A DNA stretch of 64,000 nucleotides, from assembly GCA_003281685.1 (NCBI GenBank), contig QCBH01000001.1, forward strand, positions 1 to 64,000. The letters are read 5' to 3'. This DNA is from Prochlorococcus sp. AG-347-E23. Lineage in GTDB: Bacteria; Cyanobacteriota; Cyanobacteriia; PCC-6307; Cyanobiaceae. Shown piece after piece: positions 44,926 to 56,829 of the stretch (position 1 is the stretch's first letter; every line of letters begins with the position of its first letter). The position numbers and the translations under genes are program-made. The notes under the pieces are model-generated. The model had not been told where the DNA came from. It worked only from the letters and a program-made list of their open reading frames with translations, and made no database searches.

Positions 44926-46739
44926 TACATTCTTTCTAAAGTTTCAATTCCTAAAAGCTCTAAGCTTAATTTTAGTGTTTTTGCAGTTAGGTCACATAAA
45001 TTAAGTCTAGAAATTCTTATATTTTTTTCTTCTTTGAGGATTGGAACTTGATCATAGAATCTATTAAAAGTCTGACATAGCTCGAACAGATAATTACATA
45101 ATCTATTTGGCATTAAGTCTTTTTCAATTGAAATTATGACTTCATCGAACTTAAGTAATTTTCTGATAAGTTTCCACTCAGATTTATGTTCATAATTTAT
45201 GTACTGAAAATCTTTAGAGTCATAAACAAAATCATTTTTTCTTTTAATTCCTGAAATTCTTACAAGTGTATATAGCAAATAAGGAGCTGTATTTCCATTA
45301 AGCGAAAGCATTTTATCAAAACTAAATTGATAATTAGTAATCCTATTTTGACTTAAATCTGCATACTTAACAGCTCCTAATCCAATAATTCTTGAAGTAT
45401 TTGCAATAAACTCTTCGGTCTCGCAACGATTTTCATCTTCTAATCTTTTCAATAAATCTTCTTTTGCTCTCCTAACCGCTTCATTTAATAAATCTTTTAG
45501 ACGTATTGTTTCACCTTCTCTTGTCTTTAGTTTTTTGCCATCAATTCCTTGAACTAACCCAAAAGGGACATGGTCTACTTGACACTTATCTGGGATCCAT
45601 TTTGCTTTTTTTGCAACTTGAAAAACTCCAGCAAAATGATTTGCTTGTCCATGATCAGTTACATAAATAATTCTTGAAGCATTATCTCCATTAGGCGCTT
45701 TATTAAATCTGTATCTTATGGCTGCAAGATCCGTGGTGGCATAATTAAAACCGCCATCTTTTTTTTGAACAATTAGCGGTAAAGGTTTGCCTTCTTTATT
45801 AGTCATACCATCTAAAAAAACACATTTAGCTCCTTGATCTTCTGTGAGTATTTTTTTAAACTTTAAATCCTCAATAACTGACTTTAAAAATGGATTATAA
45901 AAAGATTCACCTCTTTCTTTTATTTTTATTTTTAAATTTTTGTAGATTTCATCAAATTCCTTTCTCGATTGATCACACAACAATTTCCAGACTTGGATTG
46001 ATTTAATATCTCCGCTTTGTAACTTTACAACTTCTGCCCTAGATCTTTTTTGGAATTCAGATTCATTATCAAATCTTTTTTTTGAAGCTTTATAAAATTC
46101 AACTAAATTACTTATCTTGATCTTTCCTATTTCTTCTAGATCATTTGAATATAAATCTTTGAGCTGAGTAATAAGCATTCCAAATTGTGTTCCCCAATCA
46201 CCAACATGATTGAGCCTTAATACTTGATAACCTCTTAACTCAAAAATTCTAGATATTGAGTCACCAATTATTGTTGATCTTAAATGCCCTACATGCATTT
46301 CTTTAGCAATATTAGGACTCGAAAAATCTACAATAACTTTATTAGACAAACCACTATCTAAATCTTTTTTAATTAGAGGTATGCCAGCCCTATGGCATTG
46401 AATATTTGATTTGATTTCATTTATTAGAACTTCATCTTTTAATTTTATATTTATAAATCCAGGTCCTGCTATTTCTAGACTCTTGCATAATTTTGATATG
46501 CTTTTATTTTTATTTAAAAGATAAACAAAATCATCAGAGATCTCTCTTGGTTTCTTTTTATAAATTTTAGATAAACTTAGACAAACATTACATTGATAAT
46601 CACCAAACTCTTCTTTTGATGATTGTGTAACTAAATTTTTTCTAAGATTGTCGAATTCTCCTTTTTTATCATTTTTTTCAAGACTATCTAGAAGAGATTG
46701 TTCAAATTGTTTTGTTAATTCTTTAAAAATGATTAGCAT
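44925..46739 (-). CDS. argS: Arginyl-tRNA synthetase
   Basis: [29 protein letters not shown]-type motif; [12 protein letters not shown]; stop overlaps hisC ATG. Confidence 0.96.
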   Translation of the reverse strand: MLIIFKELTKQFEQSLLDSLEKNDKKGEFDNLRKNLVTQSSKEEFGDYQCNVCLSLSKIYKKKPREISDDFVYLLNKNKSISKLCKSLEIAGPGFINIKLKDEVLINEIKSNIQCHRAGIPLIKKDLDSGLSNKVIVDFSSPNIAKEMHVGHLRSTIIGDSISRIFELRGYQVLRLNHVGDWGTQFGMLITQLKDLYSNDLEEIGKIKISNLVEFYKASKKRFDNESEFQKRSRAEVVKLQSGDIKSIQVWKLLCDQSRKEFDEIYKNLKIKIKERGESFYNPFLKSVIEDLKFKKILTEDQGAKCVFLDGMTNKEGKPLPLIVQKKDGGFNYATTDLAAIRYRFNKAPNGDNASRIIYVTDHGQANHFAGVFQVAKKAKWIPDKCQVDHVPFGLVQGIDGKKLKTREGETIRLKDLLNEAVRRAKEDLLKRLEDENRCETEEFIANTSRIIGLGAVKYADLSQNRITNYQFSFDKMLSLNGNTAPYLLYTLVRISGIKRKNDFVYDSKDFQYINYEHKSEWKLIRKLLKFDEVIISIEKDLMPNRLCNYLFELCQTFNRFYDQVPILKEEKNIRISRLNLCDLTAKTLKLSLELLGIETLERM

Positions 46740-46766
46740 TAATTATTCAATTATTTATCTATATAA

Positions 46767-47633
46767 TTAATTAATATAACGCATACTTAAATCAATCCAA
46801 TTACTTTTGGTAATTGAAGAACTTGTTGAAATCAAATCAATACCTTTTATTAGATATTTACTAATTTCTTTAGGGTTAATTCCAGAAACTTCTATTATCA
46901 AATTTTTATTGACTTCTTTTTTTAAGCTATTCATTGATAAATCTCTTAATTCTTGAACGTTTTTTCTGATTATTTCAGGGCTAAGTTCATCCAATAAGAC
47001 ACTATTTGCTCCTGCTAATACTGCTTCTTTTGCCTGTTCGATATTCTCAGCTTCAATTATGATATGAGTTGTAAAAGGCGAATTTTGTCGAATTTTTTTT
47101 ACTGCATTATTAAGATTATCTGTCCATGCAATGTGATTTTCTTTTATCATAGCTGCATCGTATAATCCCATTCTATGATTCACTCCACCTCCGCATTTGA
47201 ATGCATATTTTTCAAATATTCTTAAGCCAGGAGTTGTTTTCCTTGTATCTGCTAATTTTATATTTGTACCTTCTAACTTATTTACAAGATTCTTTGTATA
47301 TGTTGATATCCCAGATAAATGCATTGCTATATTTAAGCCTATTCTTTCACTAGCTAGCAAACTTTTTGAAGGTCCATATATTTCAAGGAGTTTTTGATCT
47401 TTAACAAATTGATCTCCATCAGAGATATTAAATTTTGAACTGATTTTTAAATCAATTTTTTTAAAAATTTCTTTTATAATTTCGACACCACAAAATATAC
47501 CACCTTCTTTTGCAATCCAATATGCATTACCATTCTCTTCTGTAATAGAAGGAATTGTAAGATCTCCCCTACCTATATCTTCATTGATCCAATTATCAAT
47601 GATTTTACTTATTATTGGAGTATTTAAATCCAC
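46767..47633 (-). CDS. nadC: Nicotinate-nucleotide pyrophosphorylase
   Basis: EDIGRGDLT, ADTRKTTPGLRIFEKYAFKCGGGVNHRMGLYDAAMIKENH. Confidence 0.96.
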   Translation of the reverse strand: MDLNTPIISKIIDNWINEDIGRGDLTIPSITEENGNAYWIAKEGGIFCGVEIIKEIFKKIDLKISSKFNISDGDQFVKDQKLLEIYGPSKSLLASERIGLNIAMHLSGISTYTKNLVNKLEGTNIKLADTRKTTPGLRIFEKYAFKCGGGVNHRMGLYDAAMIKENHIAWTDNLNNAVKKIRQNSPFTTHIIIEAENIEQAKEAVLAGANSVLLDELSPEIIRKNVQELRDLSMNSLKKEVNKNLIIEVSGINPKEISKYLIKGIDLISTSSSITKSNWIDLSMRYIN

Positions 47634-47717
47634 TAAACTAAAAAATAATTAATTAATAAAAAATTTTAAATTAAGTTAGAGAATCAACTATATATCACTA
47701 TATAATTTAATTCAAAT

Positions 47718-49100
47718 TTATTTACCAATACAAAACTTAGAAAAAATATTATCTAGCAGTTCCTCTGTTAATTCTTGACCAGTTATTTTAGACAAGTTTT
47801 GTATACCATCTCTCAGTTCTATTGATAACAAATCAAATGGCAATTTATTTTTAATTATTTCATCAGTATCATTTAGATTAGATAGGCAAGCAGACAAATT
47901 TGTTAGATGTCTTTCGTTTAAAAATATATTGATATTTTCAACTTGTTTTAATCCGCATTTTTTTATGATTGTGTCGATTAATAATCGTTCACCATCATTA
48001 TTCTTAATGCTCATAAGAATTGTATTTTTTAACTCATTTGAATTAATATTTTTGCAATCAATTAAATCTTTTTTATTGCCCAAAATAGTAATTAATTTTT
48101 CTTTGGGGATTTCTTGTATTATTTTTTTGTCTTCTTCATTAAATCCTTCTTCAAGACTATAAATATAAATTATAAAATCTGACTCTTTAATTTTTCCAAA
48201 ACTTTTTTTGATTCCAATACTTTCAATTTGTTCATGAGTTTCTCTTATGCCAGCAGTATCAATTATTTTCATTGGAATATCATTAATAGTCAAATTAACT
48301 TCAATAATATCTCTAGTTGTTCCAGGAATATTAGTTACGATTGCTTTCTCTTTTTTTGCAAGCAAATTTAGTAAAGAGCTTTTACCAACATTTGTTTTGC
48401 CTATAAGCGCAATAGATATTCCATTGTGAATATATGAATTTCTTTTTGCATTTTCTATTAGTAATTCTATTTTTTCTTTTACTTTTTTAATGTTTTTTAG
48501 ATATTTGGTGTAATCAAAATCTGTGAAGTCTTCTTCAAAATCAACTCTCGCTTCGATTTCACAAAGTTGATTTATAAGGTCATTTTTAATATCATTAATT
48601 TTTTTCTTTATTTCCCCTTGAACCCCACTAAAAGCTAACTCTGCTGACATGGTATTGCTTGCATTAATTAATTGATTAATCGACTCGGCTTGAGTAAGGT
48701 CTATTTTCCCATTAAGAAAAGCTCTTTGACTAAATTCTCCTGGGTTTGCAAGTCTAACTCTAGAATCACTAGATAATAATCTTTTTAGAACTTTATTTAC
48801 TAGGATAATTCCTCCATGGCAATGAAGTTCAACCACATCCTCTCCTGTAAAGCTATTTGGTGATTTCATCACTAAAATTAAAACTTCATCTATAAATTTA
48901 TTTTCTTTATTTTCCTGAATAAAACCATGAAAAACTCTATGTGATTCCCATGCATGTTTGGATTTAGTTTGAACAATCTTTTTGCAAGAATTTATTGAGT
49001 CTTTCCCTGATACTCTTATTATCGCAACGCCTCCTTTCCCTATACTTATAGCTGAAGCAATTGCGGCTATCGTATCTTCTGTAGTAACTATCGAATCCAT
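47718..49100 (-). CDS. mnmE: tRNA modification GTPase MnmE
   Basis: [45 protein letters not shown]-terminal FCIGK. Confidence 0.97.
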   Translation of the reverse strand: MDSIVTTEDTIAAIASAISIGKGGVAIIRVSGKDSINSCKKIVQTKSKHAWESHRVFHGFIQENKENKFIDEVLILVMKSPNSFTGEDVVELHCHGGIILVNKVLKRLLSSDSRVRLANPGEFSQRAFLNGKIDLTQAESINQLINASNTMSAELAFSGVQGEIKKKINDIKNDLINQLCEIEARVDFEEDFTDFDYTKYLKNIKKVKEKIELLIENAKRNSYIHNGISIALIGKTNVGKSSLLNLLAKKEKAIVTNIPGTTRDIIEVNLTINDIPMKIIDTAGIRETHEQIESIGIKKSFGKIKESDFIIYIYSLEEGFNEEDKKIIQEIPKEKLITILGNKKDLIDCKNINSNELKNTILMSIKNNDGERLLIDTIIKKCGLKQVENINIFLNERHLTNLSACLSNLNDTDEIIKNKLPFDLLSIELRDGIQNLSKITGQELTEELLDNIFSKFCIGK

Positions 49101-49166
49101 CTCTCGCTTTATTATGGATAATTAAGTAAAATTATCAAGAATTTAATTTTGAAATTTTCTTTCTGA

Positions 49167-49610
49167 ATGAGATTTAAAAGAGATATTATCTATAAGAAAA
49201 TTCTATCATTATTTTGGAAACAGAATGGAAGTCCTTTTTTTAACGCTAAAGGTTTAGCTATAGGGGTATTTAGTGGCTGCTTTCCTTTGTTTGGGTTTCA
49301 GACTTTAATAGGGGTATTTTTTGCGAAAATAGCCAAGGGAAATATTGTTCTAGCTGCAATTGGTACCTGGATCAGCAACCCTTTTACTTATATTCCACTT
49401 TATTATTTTAACTATAAAATCGGTTCGATTTTTTTAAATAATTCTTCTAATAAAATTCTTGAAAAAAGTTTAGTTATTGATGACTTATGGAAACAAGGTA
49501 GAATTTTTTCCCTAAAATTACTCTTAGGTTCCTCTTTTGTAGGTATTTTACTAGCTTTGATTTGCGGCAGTATTGTTTTCTTTATCTACAAGATAAAAAG
49601 TAAAAAATAG
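49167..49610 (+). CDS. DUF2062 membrane protein
   Basis: LAIGVFSGCFPLFGFQTLIGVFFAKIAKGNIVLAAIGTWISNPFTYIPLYYFNYKIG. Confidence 0.88.
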   Translation: MRFKRDIIYKKILSLFWKQNGSPFFNAKGLAIGVFSGCFPLFGFQTLIGVFFAKIAKGNIVLAAIGTWISNPFTYIPLYYFNYKIGSIFLNNSSNKILEKSLVIDDLWKQGRIFSLKLLLGSSFVGILLALICGSIVFFIYKIKSKK

Positions 49611-49628
49611 ATTGATCTTGTTTTAAAA

Positions 49629-51938
49629 TTAACTTTGTCCAACTCTGGCAATATCCAATACATCTGCCATTGATTTAATTTGTTCAATTGTTTTGTGAAG
49701 TTGATTATAACTTTCAAGACCTACACAAAGATTTATAATAGCTGGTTTACCATAAGCAGTTTTAACATTGGCATCGCTAACGTTTATCCCTTTATCAGAT
49801 AACCGCATAAGAATATCTTTAAGAACTCCAACTCTGTCAATTACTTCTATCCGTAGCTGGATTGGAAACTTATTATCGCCAGTTTTATTATCTTGATTCC
49901 AACCGACAGGTAATCTTCTCTCTATTGGAATTGGTATTACATTTTCACAATCTTCTCTATGTATAGTTATCCCATGGTTGCCGAGCGAAACAGTTCCGAT
50001 AATATCCTCGCCTGGGAGTGGGGTACAGCATTTACCTATTCTGTAATCAAGACCTTCTATCCCGGATATTGGCGATTTAGCTGCTCTATTAGATTGATTA
50101 GTGGATAAATTACTATTACTTTTAAGAGATTTTGCTATTTCAGAGTCAGAATCATTTTTTACATCTTCTGTCTGTAATTTTATTTCTTCTCTTAGTCTGT
50201 TTAATACTTGATGCAAAGTTAAACCACCAAAACCAAGAGAGGCAAGAAGGTCTTCAGTAGTTTTTAAATTGCATCGATTTGCAACTTTTTTCATGGCTTC
50301 ACTAGAAAGTAATGATTCAAAACCATTTCTACCTACTTCTTTTTCAAGTAAATCTCTACCTCTTTTAATCGTTTCATCACGATGGCTTTTCTTATACCAT
50401 TGGCGAATTCTATTTTTAGCAGTTGGCGTAACTACAAAGTTCAGCCAATCCAAGCTTGGAGTAGCATTATTACTTGTCAAAATTTCTATGAAGTCACCAT
50501 TTTGAAGTGCTGTAGATAATGGAGAAAGCTTTTCATTAATTCTTATTCCATTACAGTGATTTCCAACTTCAGAATGAATTCTGTAGGCGAAATCTATCGC
50601 GGTAGATCCTTTCCTTAAACCAACAACATCTCCTTTTGGAGTGATCACAAATACTTCTTCATCAAATAAATCTTCTTTAATTGAAGCTAAATAATCATTA
50701 TGATCCCTTTCATTACCTTCTTGTTGCCATTCTACTAATTGTCTTAGCCAATTAAATCTCTCGGCATTACCTTTAGCAGGAGAACCACCCTCTTTGTATT
50801 GCCAATGAGCGGCAATACCATATTCAGCAATTTGATGCATCGAAGTAGTTCTAATTTGAACTTCAATAGGTCGATGCCTTCCAATCACAGAAGTGTGTAA
50901 GGACTGATATCCATTGGGTTTTGGTAATCCTATATAGTCTTTAAATCTACCTGGAATTGGTTTGAAAGTATCATGAACAACTGCTAAAGCTCTATAACAA
51001 CTATCTGAATTGTCCACGATAATTCTAAGGGCAGCAACATCATAAATCTCGTGAAAATGCTTTTGTTGTCTTTCCATTTTGCTCCAGATGCCATAAAGAT
51101 GTTTTGGCCTTCCTGTTATTTCAAAATTTTTCAAACCTGCTGAAACCAAGTTTTCCTTCATAAGATTCAAAGTTACTTTTAATCTTTTTTCTCTATCACT
51201 TCTTTTAACAGCGATTTGATCTTTAAGATCTAGATATTCTTCAGGCTCTAGGAATTTAAAAGCTAAATCTTCTAATTCCCATTTAAATCTGTTTATTCCT
51301 AGTCGATTTGCTAATGGTGCATAAATCTCTCTTGTTTCTCTTGCTATTCTTAGTTTTTTTTCATCATTTAGCCATTCAATTGTTCTCATGTTATGAAGTC
51401 GATCTGCAAGTTTTACTAAGACAACTCTGATATCGCTGGCCATAGCCAAAAACATTTTCCTAAGATTTTCAGCTTGTGCTTCAGTCCTGTTGTTAAAGTG
51501 AATGCCGCCTAATTTTGTTACACCCTCTACAAGTATTTTTACCTCTAATCCAAAATTTGTTTCTATTTCGGATAAATCAATGCCAGTATCTTCAACTACA
51601 TCATGTAAAAGGCCTGCAGCAATAACAGATGAACTAGCACCTATTTCTTTGAGGAGATTTGCAACAGCTACAGGGTGGATAATGTATGGCTCGCCGCTCG
51701 CGCGGAATTGTCCATCATGAGCTTTATAAGCAAGTTTAAAAGCCTTTACTATAAGGTTTTGATTCTCATTATTTACTTTATTTGGTTTTTCAAAATTATG
51801 AATATCTTTAAGAAGCCAATCGGGAATGTTTATTTGATAATTCAAAGATTCACTTTCATATTTTTTATTTTCAGGCAAAATAGTTTTGGAAACTTCAATT
51901 TCGTTTTTTTCTTTTGAATTTGCAGCTGCCTCGGACAT
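49629..51938 (-). CDS. spoT: Bifunctional (p)ppGpp synthetase/hydrolase (RelA/SpoT family)
   Basis: HD motif LLHDVVEDTGI, synthetase GRFKDYIGLPKPNGYQSLHTSV, TGS and ACT domains. Confidence 0.96.
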   Translation of the reverse strand: MSEAAANSKEKNEIEVSKTILPENKKYESESLNYQINIPDWLLKDIHNFEKPNKVNNENQNLIVKAFKLAYKAHDGQFRASGEPYIIHPVAVANLLKEIGASSSVIAAGLLHDVVEDTGIDLSEIETNFGLEVKILVEGVTKLGGIHFNNRTEAQAENLRKMFLAMASDIRVVLVKLADRLHNMRTIEWLNDEKKLRIARETREIYAPLANRLGINRFKWELEDLAFKFLEPEEYLDLKDQIAVKRSDREKRLKVTLNLMKENLVSAGLKNFEITGRPKHLYGIWSKMERQQKHFHEIYDVAALRIIVDNSDSCYRALAVVHDTFKPIPGRFKDYIGLPKPNGYQSLHTSVIGRHRPIEVQIRTTSMHQIAEYGIAAHWQYKEGGSPAKGNAERFNWLRQLVEWQQEGNERDHNDYLASIKEDLFDEEVFVITPKGDVVGLRKGSTAIDFAYRIHSEVGNHCNGIRINEKLSPLSTALQNGDFIEILTSNNATPSLDWLNFVVTPTAKNRIRQWYKKSHRDETIKRGRDLLEKEVGRNGFESLLSSEAMKKVANRCNLKTTEDLLASLGFGGLTLHQVLNRLREEIKLQTEDVKNDSDSEIAKSLKSNSNLSTNQSNRAAKSPISGIEGLDYRIGKCCTPLPGEDIIGTVSLGNHGITIHREDCENVIPIPIERRLPVGWNQDNKTGDNKFPIQLRIEVIDRVGVLKDILMRLSDKGINVSDANVKTAYGKPAIINLCVGLESYNQLHKTIEQIKSMADVLDIARVGQS

Positions 51939-51992
51939 TTTATATTGCTTTAGATATATTTTATTTAGGTCTAGAAAAATTTGCTATAAATC

Positions 51993-53591
51993 ATGGAAAA
52001 AAATAAAGAAAAAATTATCGTAGTTAAAAATCTTACTGTTAAATATGGTCTAAAACAGCATCCTATTATCAAAAATTTTAATTTGGAAATAGATAGTGGA
52101 GATCATTTGGCCATAATAGGACCTTCTGGATGTGGAAAGACCACTTTTGCAAAAACATTAGTAAATATATTGCCTGAAAAGGCCACTTCTAAAGGGTATC
52201 TATCGATTTCTAGTGTAGATCCTAGGAAAATAGATAATAAAGATGCACAATTATTTAGAAGAAAGAATTTTGGATTTATTTATCAAGACTCTATAAAAAA
52301 ACTTAATCCGCTAATGAGAGTTGGGGATCATTTATATGAATTATTTAAAACACATGATCAAACTAAATCATCTTTAGCTAATAAAAAATTAGTAAGAGAA
52401 GTTTTTCAAAAAGTAGGAATTGAAGAAAGTAGACTTGATTCTTTCCCACATCAATTTAGCGGTGGAATGAGACAGAGAGTTTCTATAGCAATGGCACTTG
52501 CTTTGAAACCTAAATTATTAATAGCTGATGAACCTACAACAAGCTTAGATACCAAAACAAGTTTTGAAATTATGCAAGAAATAATTCATCTATGTAATGA
52601 ATTTGATACAACTTTAATTTTAATTAGTCATGATATTAATCTTGCAGCAAAGTGGTGTAAAAAAGTTGCAATAATTGAAAAGGGATCGATTGTTGAAAAT
52701 GGGAATATATTAGATATTTTTCAATCACCAAAATCAGATATCGGGAAAAAGTTAGTAAATGCTTCAAAAATAGTATTAGAACCAAATACTAAAAATAATG
52801 CTAGAGATCAGGTCGTTCTAGAGGTAAATAACCTACGACATTGGTATAAATTAAATTCTTCAATTTTCATTAATAAATGGAATAAGGCTTTAAATGAAGT
52901 TAGTTTCAAGTTATATGAGAATGAGACACTTGGAATTGTTGGTTCTTCAGGCAGCGGTAAAAGTACATTATGTAGAGCTTTAATTGGACTTCTTAAAGTA
53001 AGAGGTGGTGAAATAAAAATTTATGATAAAAATTATGCATTGAAAAAAAATAAATCTTTTAAAAAGAACAATAATGTGCAAATAATTTTTCAAGATCCTT
53101 TTTCAAGTTTGAATCCGAAAATGACAATTAAAAATATTTTGGAAGATATATTTTTTATTCAAAAAATTTCAGACAAAAGAAAAATTGAAAAAGAAATAAA
53201 ATTTATGTTAAGAAATTTAAATCTTCCCTTAAATAATAATTTTTTTAATTCTTATCCTAGCCAATTATCTGGTGGTCAATTGCAAAGGATTTCATTAGCC
53301 AGAGCGCTATTGTTGAAACCAAAAATTTTGATTTGTGATGAGAGCGTTAATATGTTGGATGCTTCAGTAAAAATAGAGATTCTTGAATTACTTAGAGTCT
53401 TGCAAGAAAAAATGAATTTAACGATTATCTTTATTACTCATGATTTAGGCATTGCTAAAAGATTTTGTGATAGATTGCTAGTTATGAATCACGGAAAGAT
53501 AGTTGATGAAGGAGAAAGTTCAACAATATTTACAAAAACTCAAAACACGTATACAAAATCACTACTAAATTCCTCTTTAAATCTTATTTAA
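51993..53591 (+). CDS. Fused dual ATP-binding ABC protein (Opp/Dpp-type, two NBDs)
   Basis: Two Walker A (GPSGCGKTT, GSSGSGKST) and two signature motifs (FSGGMRQR, LSGGQLQR); no permease adjacent. Confidence 0.9.
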   Translation: MEKNKEKIIVVKNLTVKYGLKQHPIIKNFNLEIDSGDHLAIIGPSGCGKTTFAKTLVNILPEKATSKGYLSISSVDPRKIDNKDAQLFRRKNFGFIYQDSIKKLNPLMRVGDHLYELFKTHDQTKSSLANKKLVREVFQKVGIEESRLDSFPHQFSGGMRQRVSIAMALALKPKLLIADEPTTSLDTKTSFEIMQEIIHLCNEFDTTLILISHDINLAAKWCKKVAIIEKGSIVENGNILDIFQSPKSDIGKKLVNASKIVLEPNTKNNARDQVVLEVNNLRHWYKLNSSIFINKWNKALNEVSFKLYENETLGIVGSSGSGKSTLCRALIGLLKVRGGEIKIYDKNYALKKNKSFKKNNNVQIIFQDPFSSLNPKMTIKNILEDIFFIQKISDKRKIEKEIKFMLRNLNLPLNNNFFNSYPSQLSGGQLQRISLARALLLKPKILICDESVNMLDASVKIEILELLRVLQEKMNLTIIFITHDLGIAKRFCDRLLVMNHGKIVDEGESSTIFTKTQNTYTKSLLNSSLNLI

Positions 53592-54543
53592 CTTTAAGAA
53601 CACTTAGTAATTTTTGAAAATCTAATGGTAATTCTGATTCAAATATCATTTCTTTACCATTTATTGGATGTATAAGTCCAAGCTTAATGGCGTGTAAAGC
53701 TTGGCCATCTAATTTACATGGTAGTTTTTTACATCTTCCATATAACGGATCACCCACAATTGGATGATTAATGTGAGCGCAATGTACTCTTATTTGATGC
53801 GTTCGCCCCGTATCTAGTTTGAAACTCATTAATGAGTAATTGCCAAATCTTTCTTCTAATTTCCAATAGGTACAGGCATACCTTCCTGAAGTTTCTTCAA
53901 CTACTTTATATTTCAATCTATTTAATTTATCTCTGCCAATGTTTCCCACTATTTGGCCTTCTTTAGAATTGGGTGATCCATGAATTACTGCAATATATTC
54001 GCGTGATGCTATTTTTTCTTTAATTTGTTTCTGGAGATTTACTAATGCCTCTTGGCTTTTTGCAACCACCATACATCCGGAGGTATCTTTATCTAATCTG
54101 TGAACAATCCCAGGTCTTAGTTTCCCATTAATTCCAGGAAGATCTTTACAGTGAAAAAGTAATCCATTCACTAAAGTTCCAGATTTGTGTCCAGGGGCTG
54201 GATGAACAATTAGTCCTGATTGTTTATTAATTACTATGATGTGCTCGTCTTCAAAAAGGATATTTAAATCCATTTTTTCAGGTTTCAAATAAATAAGAGG
54301 TTCTGGAGGAGGCATCCATATTTGAATATTATCGCCATTTTTTAATGGGGTCTTTGCTTTCGCGGTCTTATAGTTTACAAGTACTAAACCTGAATTTATA
54401 AAATGTTGAATTCTTGCTCTACTTTGTTCTGGTCTTTTACTTACCAACCATCTGTCTAGCCTCATAGGAAGAGGTAGCTCATAAATAATTTCTATAAGCT
54501 CACCTTCTCCAATGCCGAAAGAATTTTGATTATTTAATTCCAT
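53584..54543 (-). CDS. rluD: 23S rRNA pseudouridine synthase (RluD family)
   Basis: S4 RLDRWLVSKRPEQSRARIQHFINSGLVLVN; GIVHRLDKDTSGCMVVAKS; TGRTHQIRVH. Confidence 0.92.
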   Translation of the reverse strand: MELNNQNSFGIGEGELIEIIYELPLPMRLDRWLVSKRPEQSRARIQHFINSGLVLVNYKTAKAKTPLKNGDNIQIWMPPPEPLIYLKPEKMDLNILFEDEHIIVINKQSGLIVHPAPGHKSGTLVNGLLFHCKDLPGINGKLRPGIVHRLDKDTSGCMVVAKSQEALVNLQKQIKEKIASREYIAVIHGSPNSKEGQIVGNIGRDKLNRLKYKVVEETSGRYACTYWKLEERFGNYSLMSFKLDTGRTHQIRVHCAHINHPIVGDPLYGRCKKLPCKLDGQALHAIKLGLIHPINGKEMIFESELPLDFQKLLSVLKVK

Positions 54544-55406
54544 ATTGGGACTTCTAAAGCAATTTTACCCAGCATTTGATTTCTATAATCTTCCAATAAC
54601 TTATGAGACATTCTCCTTGTATCGCCTGAGGTATGTTTTGAAGCTGCTTCGTCGATCCAAGCAGAAGGACTATTAAAGCCTTTGGTAATATCAACTCCAT
54701 ATCTATTAGATATTTTTTTAACTGAGATATTCGCATTCTTATCTTTGTTGAGAGTGGATATAATTTTGATAAAACCAATTGCGACACTCTCTATTTCATA
54801 AGCAGCTTCACCAATATCGTCACATAGTGCAAGATTAAGTGCTGATTTTTGATCTTCTAAATTTGGAGGTATAACACCAGGAGCATCTAGCAGATCTATA
54901 CCACTTTCTAATTTTATCCATCTTAAGTTACGAGTCACGCCTGCTTTCCTAGCGCTATCTACAACTCTTTTTTTTGCAATTCTATTAATTAATGCTGATT
55001 TTCCTACGTTTGGAAAACCAAGTGTAAGGGCTCTAATTGGCCTAATTCGCATTCCTCTAGAGAGTCTTCTATCATCGATTGACGACCTAGAATCTTTGGC
55101 TGACTTACAAATTTCATTAATCCCTATTCCTCTTTTAGCATCACACCAAAGAGGATATTGATCTTTAGCATTAAACCATTTATTCCAACTATTGATTGTA
55201 TTAGGGGAGATCATGTCTGATCTGTTAATAACAAGAATATGTTTTTTATTATTTATCCATTTATTTAAGTGCGGATGTCCTGTTGACAAAGGAATTCGTG
55301 CATCTCGAACTTCTATAACTAAATCTACTTTATTGATAACTTCAGATAATTTCTTTTCTGCTTTTGCGATATGGCCTGGGTACCATTGGATTTTGGGTAT
55401 GTCCAC
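54534..55406 (-). CDS. ylqF: Ribosome biogenesis GTPase YlqF/RbgA
   Basis: IQWYPGHIAKAEKKL, NRSDM (NKxD), GFPNVGKSALINRI, DAPGVIPP circularly permuted GTPase. Confidence 0.94.
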   Translation of the reverse strand: MDIPKIQWYPGHIAKAEKKLSEVINKVDLVIEVRDARIPLSTGHPHLNKWINNKKHILVINRSDMISPNTINSWNKWFNAKDQYPLWCDAKRGIGINEICKSAKDSRSSIDDRRLSRGMRIRPIRALTLGFPNVGKSALINRIAKKRVVDSARKAGVTRNLRWIKLESGIDLLDAPGVIPPNLEDQKSALNLALCDDIGEAAYEIESVAIGFIKIISTLNKDKNANISVKKISNRYGVDITKGFNSPSAWIDEAASKHTSGDTRRMSHKLLEDYRNQMLGKIALEVPIWN

Positions 55407-55619
55407 TTCAATAAATCAAATAAAATTTTGTATTCCTTTTAGTTTTTATAAGTTTCAAAAGCATTTACTTCTAAAGTTTAGTATAAATTTAATGACTAAA
55501 AAATTTTTATAATCGTTAATTCTTAAAATTTATTAAGGCATAGGTAACAGTAACTACTTTTTAACCCAATAAGCCCAAATTAACGTTAGGGTCTTGAGAT
55601 TATAAATATAGCTTGTTTA

Positions 55620-56828
55620 ATGTCAAAATTATCTCTTTCCAGTCTTGATAAGACACATTTAGAAGGAAAAAAAGTTCTTGTAAGAGTAGATTTTAATGTT
55701 CCATTAAATGAAGATGGTCAAATAACCGACGATACTCGTATTCGTGCAGCTATCCCAACTGTTGAGTATCTTATTAATCAATCTGCAAAAGTTATTTTAG
55801 CTGCTCATTTTGGTAGACCAAAGGGTCAGGTTAATGAAAAAATGAGACTAACTCCAGTAGCAGCAAGATTAAGTGAATTGTTAGGGCAAAATGTTGCTCT
55901 TACAAACAGTTGTATTGGTGATGAAGCAGTTGCGCAATCAAATAACTTATCTAATGGAGGTGTTCTTTTACTTGAAAATGTTCGTTTTTTTGGTGAAGAG
56001 GAAAAGAACGACCTGGAGTTTGCTAAAAAATTAGCATCACATGCAGATATGTATGTAAATGATGCTTTTGGTGCTGCTCATAGAGCGCATGCTTCAACTC
56101 AGGGTGTTACAAATTATTTAAGTCCCTCAGTAGCTGGATTCCTTTTAGAAAAAGAATTGAAATATCTACAAGGAGCTGTAGATTCCCCAAAGCGTCCATT
56201 GGCAGCAATAGTTGGAGGATCAAAGGTTAGTAGCAAAATAGGAGTACTTGATTCTTTACTAGATAAGTGTGACAAAATCATGATTGGTGGAGGTATGATT
56301 TTCACTTTTTATAAAGCTAGAGGTCTAGATGTCGGAAAGAGCCTTGTAGAAGAAGATAAACTCGATCTTGCTAAAGATTTAGAAGCAAAAGCAAAAGCAA
56401 AAGGAGTAGAATTATTATTACCCACTGATGTTGTTTTAGCTGATGAATTTTCTCCTGACGCTAATAGTAAAATATCTCAAATTGATGCAATTAGTGGGAA
56501 TTGGATGGGTCTAGATATTGGTCCAGATTCCATTAAAGTTTTTCAGAATGCTCTTGCAGAATGTAAGACAATTATCTGGAATGGTCCAATGGGAGTTTTT
56601 GAATTTGATAAATTTGCAGACGGTACAAATGCAATAGCTACGACTCTTGCGGACTTAAGTGCTTTTTCTGAAGTTTGTACAATAATTGGTGGTGGAGATT
56701 CAGTCGCAGCAGTTGAAAAAGCAGGATTAGCTGAGAAAATGTCTCATATATCTACTGGAGGTGGGGCTAGTTTGGAACTTTTAGAAGGTAAAACTTTACC
56801 AGGTGTGGCTGCGTTAAACGACGCTTAG
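55620..56828 (+). CDS. pgk: Phosphoglycerate kinase
   Basis: [56 protein letters not shown]. Confidence 0.97.
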   Translation: MSKLSLSSLDKTHLEGKKVLVRVDFNVPLNEDGQITDDTRIRAAIPTVEYLINQSAKVILAAHFGRPKGQVNEKMRLTPVAARLSELLGQNVALTNSCIGDEAVAQSNNLSNGGVLLLENVRFFGEEEKNDLEFAKKLASHADMYVNDAFGAAHRAHASTQGVTNYLSPSVAGFLLEKELKYLQGAVDSPKRPLAAIVGGSKVSSKIGVLDSLLDKCDKIMIGGGMIFTFYKARGLDVGKSLVEEDKLDLAKDLEAKAKAKGVELLLPTDVVLADEFSPDANSKISQIDAISGNWMGLDIGPDSIKVFQNALAECKTIIWNGPMGVFEFDKFADGTNAIATTLADLSAFSEVCTIIGGGDSVAAVEKAGLAEKMSHISTGGGASLELLEGKTLPGVAALNDA

Positions 56829-56829
56829 G

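Noticed and set aside
54554-54787. 77-aa minus-strand ORF overlapping ylqF in another frame
   Set aside because: Entirely inside the conserved RbgA/YlqF reading frame.
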